Source: Cyclobacteriaceae bacterium
Lineage (GTDB): Bacteria; Bacteroidota; Bacteroidia; Cytophagales; Cyclobacteriaceae
Assembly: GCA_022841475.1 (NCBI GenBank)
Contig: JALHRJ010000013.1
Span: 34,301-98,300 of the forward strand
Reading direction: 5' to 3'
Length of the DNA stretch: 64,000 bases
Shown here: positions 46,621 through 57,200 of the stretch, in pieces
Position numbering within the stretch: the first letter of the stretch is position 1
How the letters are laid out: each line of letters opens with the position of its first letter
Notes under the pieces: generated by a model
Told to the model about the DNA's origin: nothing
The model's database searches: none
The model's input: the letters and a program-made list of their open reading frames with translations, nothing else
Translations under genes and position numbers: made by a program

Positions 46621-47055
46621 TCAAGAATTCAATCCCTTAATGGAGAAAGGAAAAATAAAGTCAAGCACAACATTATGATGAGCCCGCGACACGTGCTCTT
46701 TAAACGATTGCATGCTTTTTCGTATGATATCCGCGTGGTCCGGATTCAGTTTGTTTACAATTGCATCCAACTCCTCCAGTTTCCTTTTAATGGCATTGTC
46801 CCGATTTACCGTTCCCAATGGTAGAGCTTTATTAAGCGCTTGTAATGTGATGCTAAATGTTTGGTGAACATCGTTGAAGAAGTCAACCAGCAGCGGATCA
46901 CTGGAGTAGGTTTTTATATGGGCGAAATCAACCGCGGTACTTTCTTCAGTTTCATCCAACTTACCATCTACATTAGCTGCCAGCAATGAAATGTACGCTG
47001 GAAACATAAGGAGGGATTCATGTTCTTGAGTCGTCAGGTTTTCAAAAGGCATCAT
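46621..47055 (-). CDS. Hypothetical helical protein in the HPF/baeRF cluster
   Basis: 144 residues, all-helical by appearance, no signal peptide. It contains AYISLLAANVDGKLDETEE, which recalls TerB/tellurite-type or EF-like acidic helix starts (A-N-V-D-G-K-L-D), but I cannot assign a family firmly. The co-directional genes upstream encode HPF-like and baeRF-like proteins with gaps of 34 and 24 nt, so a role in stress or ribosome silencing is plausible by association only. Confidence 0.65.
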   Translation of the reverse strand: MMPFENLTTQEHESLLMFPAYISLLAANVDGKLDETEESTAVDFAHIKTYSSDPLLVDFFNDVHQTFSITLQALNKALPLGTVNRDNAIKRKLEELDAIVNKLNPDHADIIRKSMQSFKEHVSRAHHNVVLDFIFPFSIKGLNS

Positions 47056-47089
47056 AGTGTAATTGTTAATATTTTGGGTCTTATTTATT

Positions 47090-47404
47090 TTAGGGATTGC
47101 TCATTTTGCTGATAATGGTATCCAGGGAAGAGGTTAACTTGACCAATGCGGCATCCATTGCCTGATCTAACGTGTCAGCCCGGCTTGACACGGCAATGGG
47201 TAGTCTGCGTTCTATCCGGGCTTCGAGTAAACATCGTTTTGTGTTGTTCCCAGCCTTACGCCCATTCATATCAGAAAGATGAACCTCGATGCGTGTAATA
47301 TGATCGCTAAACCGGCTGAGCTCGGATTCTAATTGTGCTTCATACTGCGCAGTAAGTGCTTCAGTTCCGTTTATGTTCTTGTCTGTATTAATTTGAATGG
47401 TCAT
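47090..47404 (-). CDS. Short HPF/RaiA-type ribosome-associated protein
   Basis: 104 residues: N-terminal strand MTIQINTDKNING, then ARFSDHITRIEVHLSD-like text (here LSRFSDHITRIEVHLSD), RCLLEARIERRLPIAVS and a helix with DQAMDAALVKL, which is the beta-alpha-beta-beta-beta-alpha order of HPF/YfiA. It lacks the long C-terminal dimerisation domain, so it is of the short type. These proteins bind the 30S decoding site and silence ribosomes in starvation. It is probably an accessory paralogue rather than the main HPF, as it sits in a stress cluster. Confidence 0.82.
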   Translation of the reverse strand: MTIQINTDKNINGTEALTAQYEAQLESELSRFSDHITRIEVHLSDMNGRKAGNNTKRCLLEARIERRLPIAVSSRADTLDQAMDAALVKLTSSLDTIISKMSNP

Positions 47405-47428
47405 TTCAACATAGGTTTGATGATAAAA

Positions 47429-48589
47429 TCAATATCGATAGATGGCGGCAAGTCCAGTTTGTGTAGGCATTTGTTCTTTGGGAATGATGAGCACGGTACC
47501 ACCCATTTTACTCACAAGCTCACCCACACCATCCAGTTCATCGTCTAGCACAGGTTGTGTTAAGTCAGTTGCTTCAAACGTGCCGGTGACTTTATTTCTT
47601 AAACGTTTGGCAATAACCCGATGGGCCTCGATAAAAAGTGTATCAACACGACTGGCTTCCGCGGCTTCCATCACTTCTTCCATCGTGTCGCTTCCTAATC
47701 CATTAGCCTTTGCCTGATTGAATTTTTCAGCGAGTCCTTCCAGTTTCATTACATACTCGGGTTCCATTATTTCCCAGGATAGTTCCGCCAGTTTTTCTAT
47801 TGAAACGGATTGGGGGTTGATCTCAATCCCATTGGGTAACAGGAAAGGATTTTTATTTACCTGGTTAAAAAGACTATGGTGCTCAGGCAATGCTGCCAAT
47901 AGTAGCGGCAAACCAGAAGGTTTGGAATAACGGTCGTAAACATCGCTGGCTACCTGTCGAAAATATCGCTCCGAATCATTATCCACTTCATCTTTTTTTC
48001 CACCCTGCCCATGATGCATGGTTGTGCTACCGCCACCTACTCCGCCATAGGATGCTACGGTGGAATGCTTCTCCGTCAATTCGGTACCCAATGCTTCTGT
48101 GATTGTTTGTGGTACGTCATCGGAAAGTTCGATTTCAAAAAGTGAATGCCGGTTCCCTTCAAAAAGATGCATGTCGTCCATGGTTAACGCGAGCACCTGA
48201 TAGCGATCTCCCGATTGCAAAATATGTCGGAGTGGTTTGGTGTGAAAGCTATCGGCTACCATCACCAGTTCTTCTGCAGGCAATTGTAAACGGATTACTT
48301 CGAAGAGTCCGGAAGAACCCATCACACAAAGTCCATCCAGGGTATGTTTCCAGAAGTCGTGATCGCTGGCTAGCGCTTCGAATTGTTCCAGCAAAGTTTC
48401 AGTTTCTGCAGTTGGATATTTTTCTGTTAAAGATTCCTTTACTTGTTTGACAAGATTTTTGTATCGAATAGGATCCTGCGCATTTTCAGGATGAGTTCGA
48501 TGCGTAGGCATGTAAAGCGAAATGCAAGGTGCTTCGGTACCAGCCAATAGTTCCTTAATCAATTCTTGTGTAAGCAATTTTACTTTCAT
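47429..48589 (-). CDS. baeRF family protein (bacterial archaeo-eukaryotic release factor-like)
   Basis: 386 residues from ATG 48589 (an ATG nine codons upstream at 48616 is also possible). CISLYMPTHRTHPEN near the N-terminus, then ALTMDDMHLFEGNRHSLFE, and C-terminal VDTLFIEAHRVIAKRL and MGGTVLIIPKEQMP match the eRF1-related baeRF3 type family (also named host-attachment or AOC03_06830-like). A Gly/His-rich insert (GGVGGGSTTMHHGQGG) occurs mid-protein. Relatives are inferred to act on stalled ribosomes, but without direct proof. It begins the unit with the HPF-like gene (24 nt) and the helical gene. Confidence 0.8.
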   Translation of the reverse strand: MKVKLLTQELIKELLAGTEAPCISLYMPTHRTHPENAQDPIRYKNLVKQVKESLTEKYPTAETETLLEQFEALASDHDFWKHTLDGLCVMGSSGLFEVIRLQLPAEELVMVADSFHTKPLRHILQSGDRYQVLALTMDDMHLFEGNRHSLFEIELSDDVPQTITEALGTELTEKHSTVASYGGVGGGSTTMHHGQGGKKDEVDNDSERYFRQVASDVYDRYSKPSGLPLLLAALPEHHSLFNQVNKNPFLLPNGIEINPQSVSIEKLAELSWEIMEPEYVMKLEGLAEKFNQAKANGLGSDTMEEVMEAAEASRVDTLFIEAHRVIAKRLRNKVTGTFEATDLTQPVLDDELDGVGELVSKMGGTVLIIPKEQMPTQTGLAAIYRY

Positions 48590-48708
48590 ACTATATAATT
48601 GTGTTTGTACATTCATTTAAATAGTTAAAACTCAGATTAAAAAAATGGGTACGGTCTCGAGGTTAACGCCATTCAAGTACCTCAGCGAATCGTGTCATTG
48701 GCGAATGC

Positions 48709-48825
48709 TTATCTTTTTCCACGTGCCCTTGAAAGGAAAACGATAACAACAACTACCAATACAACAATGAAAATCCACCACCCAACGTGTACGCCCATAA
48801 ACCCGTAATCTTCATGATGCATCAT
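48709..48825 (-). CDS. 38-residue single-TM protein
   Basis: A short frame from ATG 48825 to TAA 48709. The product has an N-terminal His/Met-containing head (MMHHEDYGFMGVHVG), a strong TM helix (WWIFIVVLVVVVIVFLS) and a positive tail (RARGKR), so the head is predicted to lie outside the inner membrane. It starts 8 nt after the Met-rich lipoprotein stop on the same strand. Coding-like features are the clean hydrophobic helix, the positive-inside tail and tight spacing. The His/Met head beside a Met-rich gene suggests metal (copper) contact, by inference only. Confidence 0.6.
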   Translation of the reverse strand: MMHHEDYGFMGVHVGWWIFIVVLVVVVIVFLSRARGKR

Positions 48826-48833
48826 AAAATTTA

Positions 48834-49340
48834 TTAATCTAATTTACTTGTTTCCTTTTCCTTCATCTTTTTCATCATATCCATCATTTCAGGGTTATTC
48901 ATCATGGACTTACACATTTGAGACATCATACTCGAGTCGGTTTTAGCGGTCTCCATCATCTTTGACATCATACGTTTTTTCATTTCCGGATTATTCATCA
49001 TGGAAGTATGCATTTGAGCCATCGCAGCAGTGTCTGCTTGAGCGGTTTCCATCATCTTTGACATCATGCGTTTTTTCATCTCCGGATCATCTTTCATTAT
49101 AGTTGTCATCATACTCTTATTCTCCATCATGGTTTTCATTCTTTCATGCATCAGCATTTTACCATGATCTCCTTCCATAATGGCCTCCATCATTTCTTTC
49201 GACATCTCACGGTCACTGGCGATACTACTCATAATCTGTGTTCTTGAATCTGATTTTGAAAGCACCTGATTGGGTGATTGACATGATGCAAATAGAACGC
49301 TGAGGGCAATAAGCCAAAGATATTTATGTGTTGTTTTCAT
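48834..49340 (-). CDS. Methionine-rich repeat lipoprotein
   Basis: 168 residues with a lipobox (LFASC, Cys20). Thirty-eight residues are methionine (about 23%), mostly as MM pairs. The core repeat D/N-PEMKKRMMSKMMETA occurs twice in full, with related partial copies before and after, each spaced by about 35 residues. It is helical and charged, with no enzymatic motif. Met-rich periplasmic proteins often bind Cu(I) or act as oxidant sinks; both are inferences here. It lies 26 nt after the aldehyde dehydrogenase gene and 8 nt before the small TM protein, in one apparent operon. Confidence 0.75.
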   Translation of the reverse strand: MKTTHKYLWLIALSVLFASCQSPNQVLSKSDSRTQIMSSIASDREMSKEMMEAIMEGDHGKMLMHERMKTMMENKSMMTTIMKDDPEMKKRMMSKMMETAQADTAAMAQMHTSMMNNPEMKKRMMSKMMETAKTDSSMMSQMCKSMMNNPEMMDMMKKMKEKETSKLD

Positions 49341-49366
49341 AATTATGTTTTTAATAAATTTTAATG

Positions 49367-50749
49367 TTAAAAGGGATCGTTGAGGTCACTCACCCGAATG
49401 AGTTTTTTGTTGACAAACTCCTGGATCCCCAATTCAGAAAGTTCGCGGCCAAAGCCAGAACGTTTGGTTCCACCAAAGGGAAGATCGGCTTGTGTCCAGG
49501 TAGGATGATTTATGAATACCATTCCGGTATCAATCTGGTCAGCGATTTTTTTGCCACGCTCGATGTCTTGTGTAAAGATGGATGCGCCCAAACCAAAGTC
49601 GGAATCGTTGGCCAGATCAATAGCAGCTTGTTCATCCTTTACCACATAGAAGGAAGCAACGGGACCAAATAATTCTTCATGATAGGCTGCAATACCAGGT
49701 TTCAGGTCGGTGAGTATAGTAGGCTCCATAAAGGCACCCTCACGAGCTGAACGATGACCACCCAATAAAACTTTGGCGCCTTCATCAACCGAACGTTGCA
49801 CCTGATCGGCAAGTTGAACGGCTGCTTCTTCACTACTTAAAGGGCCTAACTCTGTTGCGGGATCCATCGGATCACCTACTTTCATTTTTGAGAGTTTGTC
49901 TTTAAACTTCTGAATAAATGTATCGGCAATTGCTTCCACCGCAACGAACCGCTTGGAAGCTACACAACATTGACCATTGTTATTCATTCTGCCGACCACC
50001 GCCCACTCTAGAGTTTTTTCCAAATCGGCATCTTCGAGGATAATAAACACATCGTTGCCACCTAACTCAAGCACCACTTTTTTCAAATATTTTCCGGCTT
50101 GCGCAGCAATGCTTGCACCAGCTGCTTCACTTCCTGTTAGGGAAACTCCTTTTATTCTTTTGTCTGAAACCAGTGCTGTTGCATGTTTACCGGTGATGAA
50201 TAGATTTGTATACAATCCTTCAGGTGCTTCTGCTTCTTCAAAAAGTTCTTCAATAGCAGCGGCACATTGTGGCACGATGGAAGCATGCTTTAGCAAAATC
50301 GTATTGCCCACCATAATATTCGGAGCAGCAAAGCGCGCTACCTGATAGTAGGGGAAGTTCCAGGGCATTACGCCTAACAACACACCAATGGGACTGCTTC
50401 GAATGAGAGCAGTTCCAAATTCAGGATCGAGTACTTTATCGGCAAGGAAGGCTTCTCCATGATCCGCATAGTAATCAAAGATATCGGCACTCAGGTCGAT
50501 TTCTCCTTCCGCCTGAGCGAGGAGTTTGCCCATTTCTAATGTGATGGTTTTTGCGAGTTCTGATTTTTTTACGCGCATCAGTGTAGCTACTTTATGTAGC
50601 AAGTCAGCGCGATGCTGATAACTGGTTTCTTTCCAGTCAGTAAAGGCTTCTTGCGCCTTAACCACTTTAGCTTCAACTGTTTTCTCAGTCATTTCTTCAA
50701 ACGACTTTACGGTCTTATTTGTGTTTGGATTGGTTGTTTGAATGGACAT
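49367..50749 (-). CDS. NAD(P)-dependent succinate-semialdehyde dehydrogenase-like ALDH
   Basis: 460 residues. MPWNFPYYQVARFAAPNI and GVSLTGSEAAGASIAAQAGK form the cofactor site, VLELGGND bears the general-base Glu, and NNNGQCCVASKRF the catalytic Cys. TWTQADLPFGGTKRSGFGREL closes the fold. It lacks the long N-terminal extension of many ALDHs, like Sad/YneI-type enzymes that oxidise succinate semialdehyde to succinate. Cytoplasmic. It is first in the apparent operon with the Met-rich lipoprotein, so it may work on aldehydes made under stress. Confidence 0.92.
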   Translation of the reverse strand: MSIQTTNPNTNKTVKSFEEMTEKTVEAKVVKAQEAFTDWKETSYQHRADLLHKVATLMRVKKSELAKTITLEMGKLLAQAEGEIDLSADIFDYYADHGEAFLADKVLDPEFGTALIRSSPIGVLLGVMPWNFPYYQVARFAAPNIMVGNTILLKHASIVPQCAAAIEELFEEAEAPEGLYTNLFITGKHATALVSDKRIKGVSLTGSEAAGASIAAQAGKYLKKVVLELGGNDVFIILEDADLEKTLEWAVVGRMNNNGQCCVASKRFVAVEAIADTFIQKFKDKLSKMKVGDPMDPATELGPLSSEEAAVQLADQVQRSVDEGAKVLLGGHRSAREGAFMEPTILTDLKPGIAAYHEELFGPVASFYVVKDEQAAIDLANDSDFGLGASIFTQDIERGKKIADQIDTGMVFINHPTWTQADLPFGGTKRSGFGRELSELGIQEFVNKKLIRVSDLNDPF

Positions 50750-51067
50750 TTATATTTTTTGTTTAGTGTATGTTTATATAAACGAAAGTTTTTATCTGTG
50801 CTTTTTTAGTGATGCGTGGCAGATCATACTGTGAGATAAAATCTTTTCCACAAGTTGTAGTTGATACATGCGTTTGGAATAATGATGCCAACTTAAAACC
50901 GGCCCTGGAAATCGATACAGACATAATAAACCATCTCATTGTAGAGAATTTCAGGCACTGGGGTATTATATCCCAGATATGGAAAGCGAATATTCTGCCA
51001 GAGGATACATGCCAATGGTTCACCTAATTAACATGTGATTATAACTTTTTTACATCATCGACTATGG
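50750..51067. other. 318-bp intergenic region
   Basis: Lies between the ALDH and DUF6448 genes, both minus strand. Overlapping frames on both strands (72 and 86 codons) cover it but neither has a recognisable fold, signal or start context. It should carry the ALDH promoter. No RNA gene or repeat was seen. Confidence 0.45.
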
Positions 51068-51676
51068 TCAATTATGATTTGCTCCGTTCTCGATAAAATG
51101 ATGAATCGCTTCAATGGTATGGGTATAATCCACATACGCGGCTACAAACGCTCTGCCTTCTGCAGTCGAATTATCTTTTACCTTCTGGAGGTCGGCTACT
51201 TTTTGGTATTTGTCCCGAACAACTTTATTTAGGTGATTATCTAATTTGATTATAAACCCTTCAATGTTGTCTTCTTGAAGCGCAGCGTCAGTCATCTGAA
51301 TAATTTGTATGGTGCTTCCCGCAGGTTTTAGCCCGGTGTAGGGAGCTCCCTCGGCTTCGCGGTGTAAACGGACAAGGGTTTCAAAAAAATGCTTTTGTAC
51401 AATTTCATAGACTTCTTCGTCCTGGCCCTTTAATGCATAGGTTTTATTGAATAGAGAAGTAATTTCCTTCTCTTGTTCTGCGGGAATCCATTTCAGTACT
51501 AACTTAACATTATTGTTTTCTAGTGCTTTATAGGCATCCTTAATAACAGGCCCATCATACGAGTCGCAGTGAGCGGAAGCTGTTGCAGAACTGAATAGTA
51601 ATAGGATTGATGTGATAACAACCAGTAAATTTGTATTTAACACTGCAGTTAATGTTTCATTTGATAGTGTTTTCAT
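51068..51676 (-). CDS. DUF6448 exported protein
   Basis: 202 residues with a hydrophobic export signal (TNLLVVITSILLLFSSATASA). The mature protein begins HCDSYDGPVIKDAYKALE, a hallmark of DUF6448, and continues with long helices (LVLKWIPAEQEKEITSLF, HFFETLVRLHREAEGAPY) and ends YTHTIEAIHHFIE. The scattered His, Cys and acidic residues could bind metal. Function unknown; its place in a stress cluster is typical. Confidence 0.85.
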   Translation of the reverse strand: MKTLSNETLTAVLNTNLLVVITSILLLFSSATASAHCDSYDGPVIKDAYKALENNNVKLVLKWIPAEQEKEITSLFNKTYALKGQDEEVYEIVQKHFFETLVRLHREAEGAPYTGLKPAGSTIQIIQMTDAALQEDNIEGFIIKLDNHLNKVVRDKYQKVADLQKVKDNSTAEGRAFVAAYVDYTHTIEAIHHFIENGANHN

Positions 51677-51883
51677 TTTGATATGGATTCATATTATGAA
51701 TGAATTTTCACAATCCCGAAATGTATGGACCTTTAAGACATTTGGCATTACACAGTTTAACTAACATGTTGCATCATTCACACGTTTTATATGTGGTTGG
51801 CATGATCGACACACCACTAAGTACATGAGTGCAGGTTTAAACTGTAAAATAAACGGTGTATGAAGATCTGGTCTTAGATGATC

Positions 51884-54220
51884 TTAGAATGGATAACCGA
51901 TCGCAATGTTTAAAATCAGGTTTTCCCTTCGCCAGTTTGAACTCCCAAAATTGATTTCATCAAATACCCAGCGATTCTTTTCTTCACGATAAGGTTTACG
52001 CAACGGAAAAGCAAGATCAAACCGCAACACAAAAAAGTTGAAGTCCAGCCGCAACCCCAAACCAGTACCTACGGCAATCTCTTTAATAAATGTCGACCTA
52101 TTGAACTGACCACCGGCTCGTAAGCTGTCGTCTCGGATGAGCCAGATATTGCCGGCATCCAAAAACACAGCACCCTTCATTACTTTAATAATATCAAAGC
52201 GATATTCAAGGTTTGCTTCCAGTTTTATATCGGCCCGTTGATCGATGAACACAACGGAATCCTGTTCGAGATAATTAAATGTACCCGGGCCTACTGAACG
52301 TGCAGGAAATGCGCGCAAGCTACTGGATCCCCCCACGGAGAACTGTTTGATGTAAGGCATGTTTTCAGAGTTGCCGTACGCATAGCCTAAACCTGCCAGC
52401 AGGCGCGTAGCAATTTTGTTGTGGGTATCAAACTGATGATAGTACCGACCGTCAAGTTGTGTACGAACGTATTGTGAATAGGGAACATTAAATAGTGTGT
52501 AGGGTTCCTGTTCCCGGGTAAATTTTAAAGACTGTATCGCGTGAGTAATATTTCCTGACACATCTAACTTTCCGTTGAAGTAATAATTTGATTTATTGGT
52601 TTTTTTGACATTGTATTTTTCCTCAATGTCATCATTCAACTGCGTGTTGATCGTAAATGAATAACTGGAGCCAAGTATAAACTGATTTTGAAATGAATTT
52701 TTTAATGTGGGATTCGCATTCAATAGCTCATCAAATTCAGGAGATGTCTTTGTGCTTTGCACGAAGGTGAGGTCAACCGGAAGCAATTGATGAGTTTTGA
52801 GAGTTGTCTCCCGCCATGTGTAGCCGGCACTTATGTTTGAGGAATTTAACCTAAAGTATTGCAGCCTTTGTTGAAAGCTATAACCCAGCTTCACTTCTGT
52901 TTGAGGCAGGTATTTGGCAGAATTATATCGGATGTTGAAGGGCGTAATAAACCGGGGAACAGCAAGGCTTGTCTCCGCACCAACTTCAATGGCATTGAGG
53001 GATGTAGTTTGTTTGTTGCGCACTTGCCATTCATAGGATCCGTTTAATTTCAACTGGAACATTTCTGCACCCCCAAAGATATTTCGATTGGTCCATGTGA
53101 ACTCCATGCCGGGACCTACAAAGTTGTTCGACTTGGAAACAAGGTCTACCATAAACCGAAATGATTTTTTAAGCTGCGGGGTAAGATAGATATAGGCCCG
53201 AAGTCCGGCAGAATCGCTTCGGTTGCCACGATATTTTATATTCACATACTTGAACGTATTCAGGCCCATGAGGTGACTTAATGTGTACTCATGATTGATT
53301 CGCTTGTAAATACTATCGGGCTTTAAATTAATTACGTCCGTTAATATTTTGGGTCGGAAGTTATGTTGATTGTCGATATACGTAAAACCATCTACCATCG
53401 TAGTGTCACCGGTGGTGGCCAGGCTGTCGTTGGATAGGGTATAGTTTGGATAAACATACACTTCCTTCACGTGGTAAATCCGTCTTGCCCTATTTGGAAT
53501 TCCCGGTTCAATGGTCAGATCAAGTTCGATCATCCGATCGCCTACGGTCGTGTCAGCTTTAAAAAGTAAATAACGATCGTCAAAATAGTAATAGCCTTCA
53601 TTTTCTACGATCTCTTGAATGCGCTGTTGCTCGGCACTCAGTAGTTCCAGACTATAGCGCTGGTCTTCTTTTAGTATAGAAGTTCGTTTTATTTCGTTGA
53701 GTTTCTCGATATGCATTGTGTCAAGGAAAATATAATTGATACTTTGAATATGATACGGTCGTTCAAGCATCACCGTATAGAGGACATTACTTTTCTTGCG
53801 CTTGGTCTTTATTTCATAACTCACCTTCGATTTAAAATATCCCTCATTATTCAATTGGCCTTCGAGTGCTTGTGCAGTTTCATCAGGTTTGGCGTCTGTC
53901 AATAATACGGGTGCCTTACCGAATTTATTTTTTATACTATAGCGAAGACCCTTAGTCTTTGCAGGATCTGCCAGGTAATAGAACCAAACCGCGGGGCGCA
54001 TTCCTAAAAATGTTCCATTAGGTGCTGGCAGGATCAACGTTTCCAACTTTTTACTTAGTTCGTGCTTTCCTCCAATTTGTCCTTGTGGTTTTAAATGGAC
54101 ATCGCCACCGGAATAAAACGTTTCGCCTTCTTTTAAAAATTTGGTGGCGGTGCAGCCCGATAATAAAAGAATACCGGCAAGGGAAGCCCACAATAAATAT
54201 GTTTTACTTCTCTTTAGCAT
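51884..54220 (-). CDS. tamA: TamA/BamA-type outer-membrane assembly protein, lipoprotein form
   Basis: 778 residues. The N-terminus ILLLSGC (Cys23) shows a lipobox, as is usual for Bacteroidota members. POTRA-like domains span about 30-390 (AQALEGQLNNEGYFKSKVS, IVENEGYYYFDDRYLLF). The C-terminal half is an Omp85 barrel (about 400-778) with the surface-antigen motif GGSSSLRAFPARSVGPG and closing LRLDFNFFVLRFDLAFPLRKPY in two parts. It inserts or transfers outer-membrane proteins with TamB. Its start overlaps the tamB stop by 17 nt. Confidence 0.92.
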   Translation of the reverse strand: MLKRSKTYLLWASLAGILLLSGCTATKFLKEGETFYSGGDVHLKPQGQIGGKHELSKKLETLILPAPNGTFLGMRPAVWFYYLADPAKTKGLRYSIKNKFGKAPVLLTDAKPDETAQALEGQLNNEGYFKSKVSYEIKTKRKKSNVLYTVMLERPYHIQSINYIFLDTMHIEKLNEIKRTSILKEDQRYSLELLSAEQQRIQEIVENEGYYYFDDRYLLFKADTTVGDRMIELDLTIEPGIPNRARRIYHVKEVYVYPNYTLSNDSLATTGDTTMVDGFTYIDNQHNFRPKILTDVINLKPDSIYKRINHEYTLSHLMGLNTFKYVNIKYRGNRSDSAGLRAYIYLTPQLKKSFRFMVDLVSKSNNFVGPGMEFTWTNRNIFGGAEMFQLKLNGSYEWQVRNKQTTSLNAIEVGAETSLAVPRFITPFNIRYNSAKYLPQTEVKLGYSFQQRLQYFRLNSSNISAGYTWRETTLKTHQLLPVDLTFVQSTKTSPEFDELLNANPTLKNSFQNQFILGSSYSFTINTQLNDDIEEKYNVKKTNKSNYYFNGKLDVSGNITHAIQSLKFTREQEPYTLFNVPYSQYVRTQLDGRYYHQFDTHNKIATRLLAGLGYAYGNSENMPYIKQFSVGGSSSLRAFPARSVGPGTFNYLEQDSVVFIDQRADIKLEANLEYRFDIIKVMKGAVFLDAGNIWLIRDDSLRAGGQFNRSTFIKEIAVGTGLGLRLDFNFFVLRFDLAFPLRKPYREEKNRWVFDEINFGSSNWRRENLILNIAIGYPF

Positions 54221-57200
54221 TGTTCTTAAATAATTCCCGCAACGTGTTGTAGTCTTTGATATAAATAAGGCCCGCCCCGGTTTCGATTAGCTCCCCATCA
54301 ATCATATCGTAATTACTTGTTCTAAAACCAGTAACCCGAAATCTGCCATCGCTTGTTAATTTGTATTCAAGTGCCAGGTCACCTATATAATCAGAAACAG
54401 TTTCCTGCGATGTGTTTTCACCCTCTACATCCACGTTGCCTGAGAGTTTTACAACCAACCGATCATTTAATAAGGATTTAGAGACACCAAGTTGTACTTG
54501 TGTGTCACCCTGAGCCTCACCGGTGGAATAATCTTCATACGATTTTATATCCAGGCTTAGTTGCACACCTTTGATATTTTCAGAAAGCCGGTTGAGTTGA
54601 TCGGATAAAATCCGGCTTACGCTAGTGCGGGTTGCATTGCCTACATCCGAACCGGCCTGGCTTTCCAGTGGATTATCAGAAACGAAACGTTTAAGAATGA
54701 GTAAAGCGAAAACCTGTTTGTTTACATCGGACTCACGCGAATTGATGTCGGTTATTTTCGCATAGATGGCACCGCCAAAAGCACCACGCTTCTCCGTGGG
54801 CATGTCAATTTGAAACGTGATTTGTGGAGCCAGCAACTGCCCTTTGATATCGGTGAGTACATAGAATGGTAGCCGCTGTCGGTAGGAATTAAGTTGAGCT
54901 TGATCAGTAGTGTTGATTTGATTGCTAATAAGATCCAGCGGAGTTGTTTCAACTTCGAAACGTGCACGAAGATCCAACTGTGCATTTAAAGGATTGCCTG
55001 ACCAGATAATAGTGCCACCTTTATCAATCTCAAACCTGCGCTTCACAAGTTTGTAGAAGGAGAGATTATAAGACCCTTCCGATACTTCATACCGACCGGA
55101 GAGGTTCATGTTACCAGAGGCAGTCATATCAAAAGTAAGAGTCGAATTTCCTTTTACAGAAAGTTTATCACCTGTCTGGGGATCAATAACAATGTGCAGC
55201 GTTTCCTGATCACTTAGTTCCAGGTTTGCATTAATATCGAGCCCTGCAAACACGGAGGCAATGGTGTCTTCGAGATGGATGTCAGCCAGAAAGGGATCAA
55301 GAATGGCATCTTTATCAATAAATTGTACAATACCTTTTTGCTCCATAATACTTCTCTGTTCCTGCGGTACTACATACGTAAGTTCACTGTCTTTACTTAA
55401 ACTAACCGTCATGTCAAGTTTTGGACGATTTGAGTTACCGGTAATTCGTGTGACAGTATTCACATTTACTTTTCCATAAAAGAGTTTATTATCTTTTGCT
55501 GTCGTATTCAACAATTGAAAATTATTGGCGGTAAGCCTGAGTCTAAACCGGAACTCCTTATAAGCCTCGGTTAGAATGTTGCCCTGTAACACAGCTTTAT
55601 TTTTTTTATCATCGCTAATGGTAAAGTCATCAAAGGCAATACCGGCCTCCTCAAATGAGATCGTTTCATTCGTCATGAAGAAAGTACTATTCAAGTAAGT
55701 TGAAATGAAAGAAGCATCTTGAAATGAAATCGCTCCACGGATAATAGGCTTCTCAAAGTTGCCGGATACGCGGAGATTGCCTTGCGCAACTCCTTTTACA
55801 TCTTTTAGCTGCCCGATAGAAAGCGGTTCAATAAGTTTAAGATTGAGCGGGGCTAGGTTTACAGAAAGATCAAACTCTGAAATGGTTTCATCGGAGCGGT
55901 AGAATCCATCCGCCTTCAGGTTAGAATCTTCATTTTTAATCAATAAATCTATCCCATACCGATTATCTGCATGGGTCAACGCAAGAGTCAAATCTCCATA
56001 CGGTTGTTCTAATACTTCCAGCCTTTCAATTTCAAGTTTGGAATTAAAGCTGCCCTGGGCTGCGGTTGTAAATTTTAAATTGCCATTGAGTTTGCCATTG
56101 GCGGGCATCACACCTCGTACAACCCGCGTTAAACTGGACAATTGCAGGTCTTGAAACTCAACCGAAATTGTAGAGTCTTTCACGGTTGTTATCAACGCAA
56201 TCTTTTCCTGGCCGCCCGTGATAGCAAAATTATGGGCTTGTATTCCCTCAGAACTAAAGTCAAGGTAATTGTCTTCGGGCACTTTCCATTCCGTGTAATT
56301 TAAAACAACCTGGTACTGAAGAAATCTAAAACGAAACTTATCCTGTTCACTGCGGATCACGCCACCCAACACATATTTCTTTTCGTTTTTTGTATTCAAA
56401 ATCTGGAATGCAGAATGAATGGAGTCGTTCTGAATCTTTCCTGTTAGTTGAACAGCATCAATCGTGAGCGTGTCCTGCGTAAGATTTTTTAATCGAAACT
56501 TATAATTCAAAGCAGCCGCATCGGAAGTAATGAGCACCGAAAGGGAATCGACCGCAGTGGCAGCATATTTAATCTCGGTAATATCTATTTCTATGTTGAG
56601 CTTGTTTTCAAGGCTATTAAATTCACCCTTTATTGTCCCTGGAATAAAAGGCTCTAAATCGGGGATCAGGATTTCAGTAATGAGATCGGTATTTTTTAAG
56701 GTAAGATCGAACTTGAAATTTTGCGGTGACTTATATGCCGTTATGGTTTTGTCCTGTAAAGAGAAGTACTGATTGATATGTTGCCGCATTACGCTGGCTA
56801 GGCTGAACAAATTAAATGTTCCATTGAACTCGCCTGAAATAATATCAGATTGGATATTCATGCTGCTTTCACCTTCCTGATCGATGCTTGCGAACAAAAG
56901 TGAATCGACCATGTAAAGTGATTCGCCATTGTAAATGGCAACTTTTCGAATGGCCAGATCGCCATTAATCACCTGGAAATCTGAAGTAGAAAGATTGATG
57001 TCCAGCGTTCCTCGTGCTTTCAGTGGCCGTTCAGACAAATGGAGATTTTGAAAATTCGCATTCTTTAAATCAAATGTGAAGTTGTATAATGGAATTTCTT
57101 GTTGATAGTCGAGATCACCTTTTAAAACAAAATCCAGATTTTCATCGTGTAAAGATCCCTTGCCTGAGAAGAGATACTTGTTTAGCGTTCCTTCCAGCTT

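Noticed and set aside
50763..51027. Overlapping frames of 72 (plus) and 86 (minus) codons before the ALDH gene
   Set aside because: They exclude each other, have no family features and lie in what should be the ALDH promoter region.
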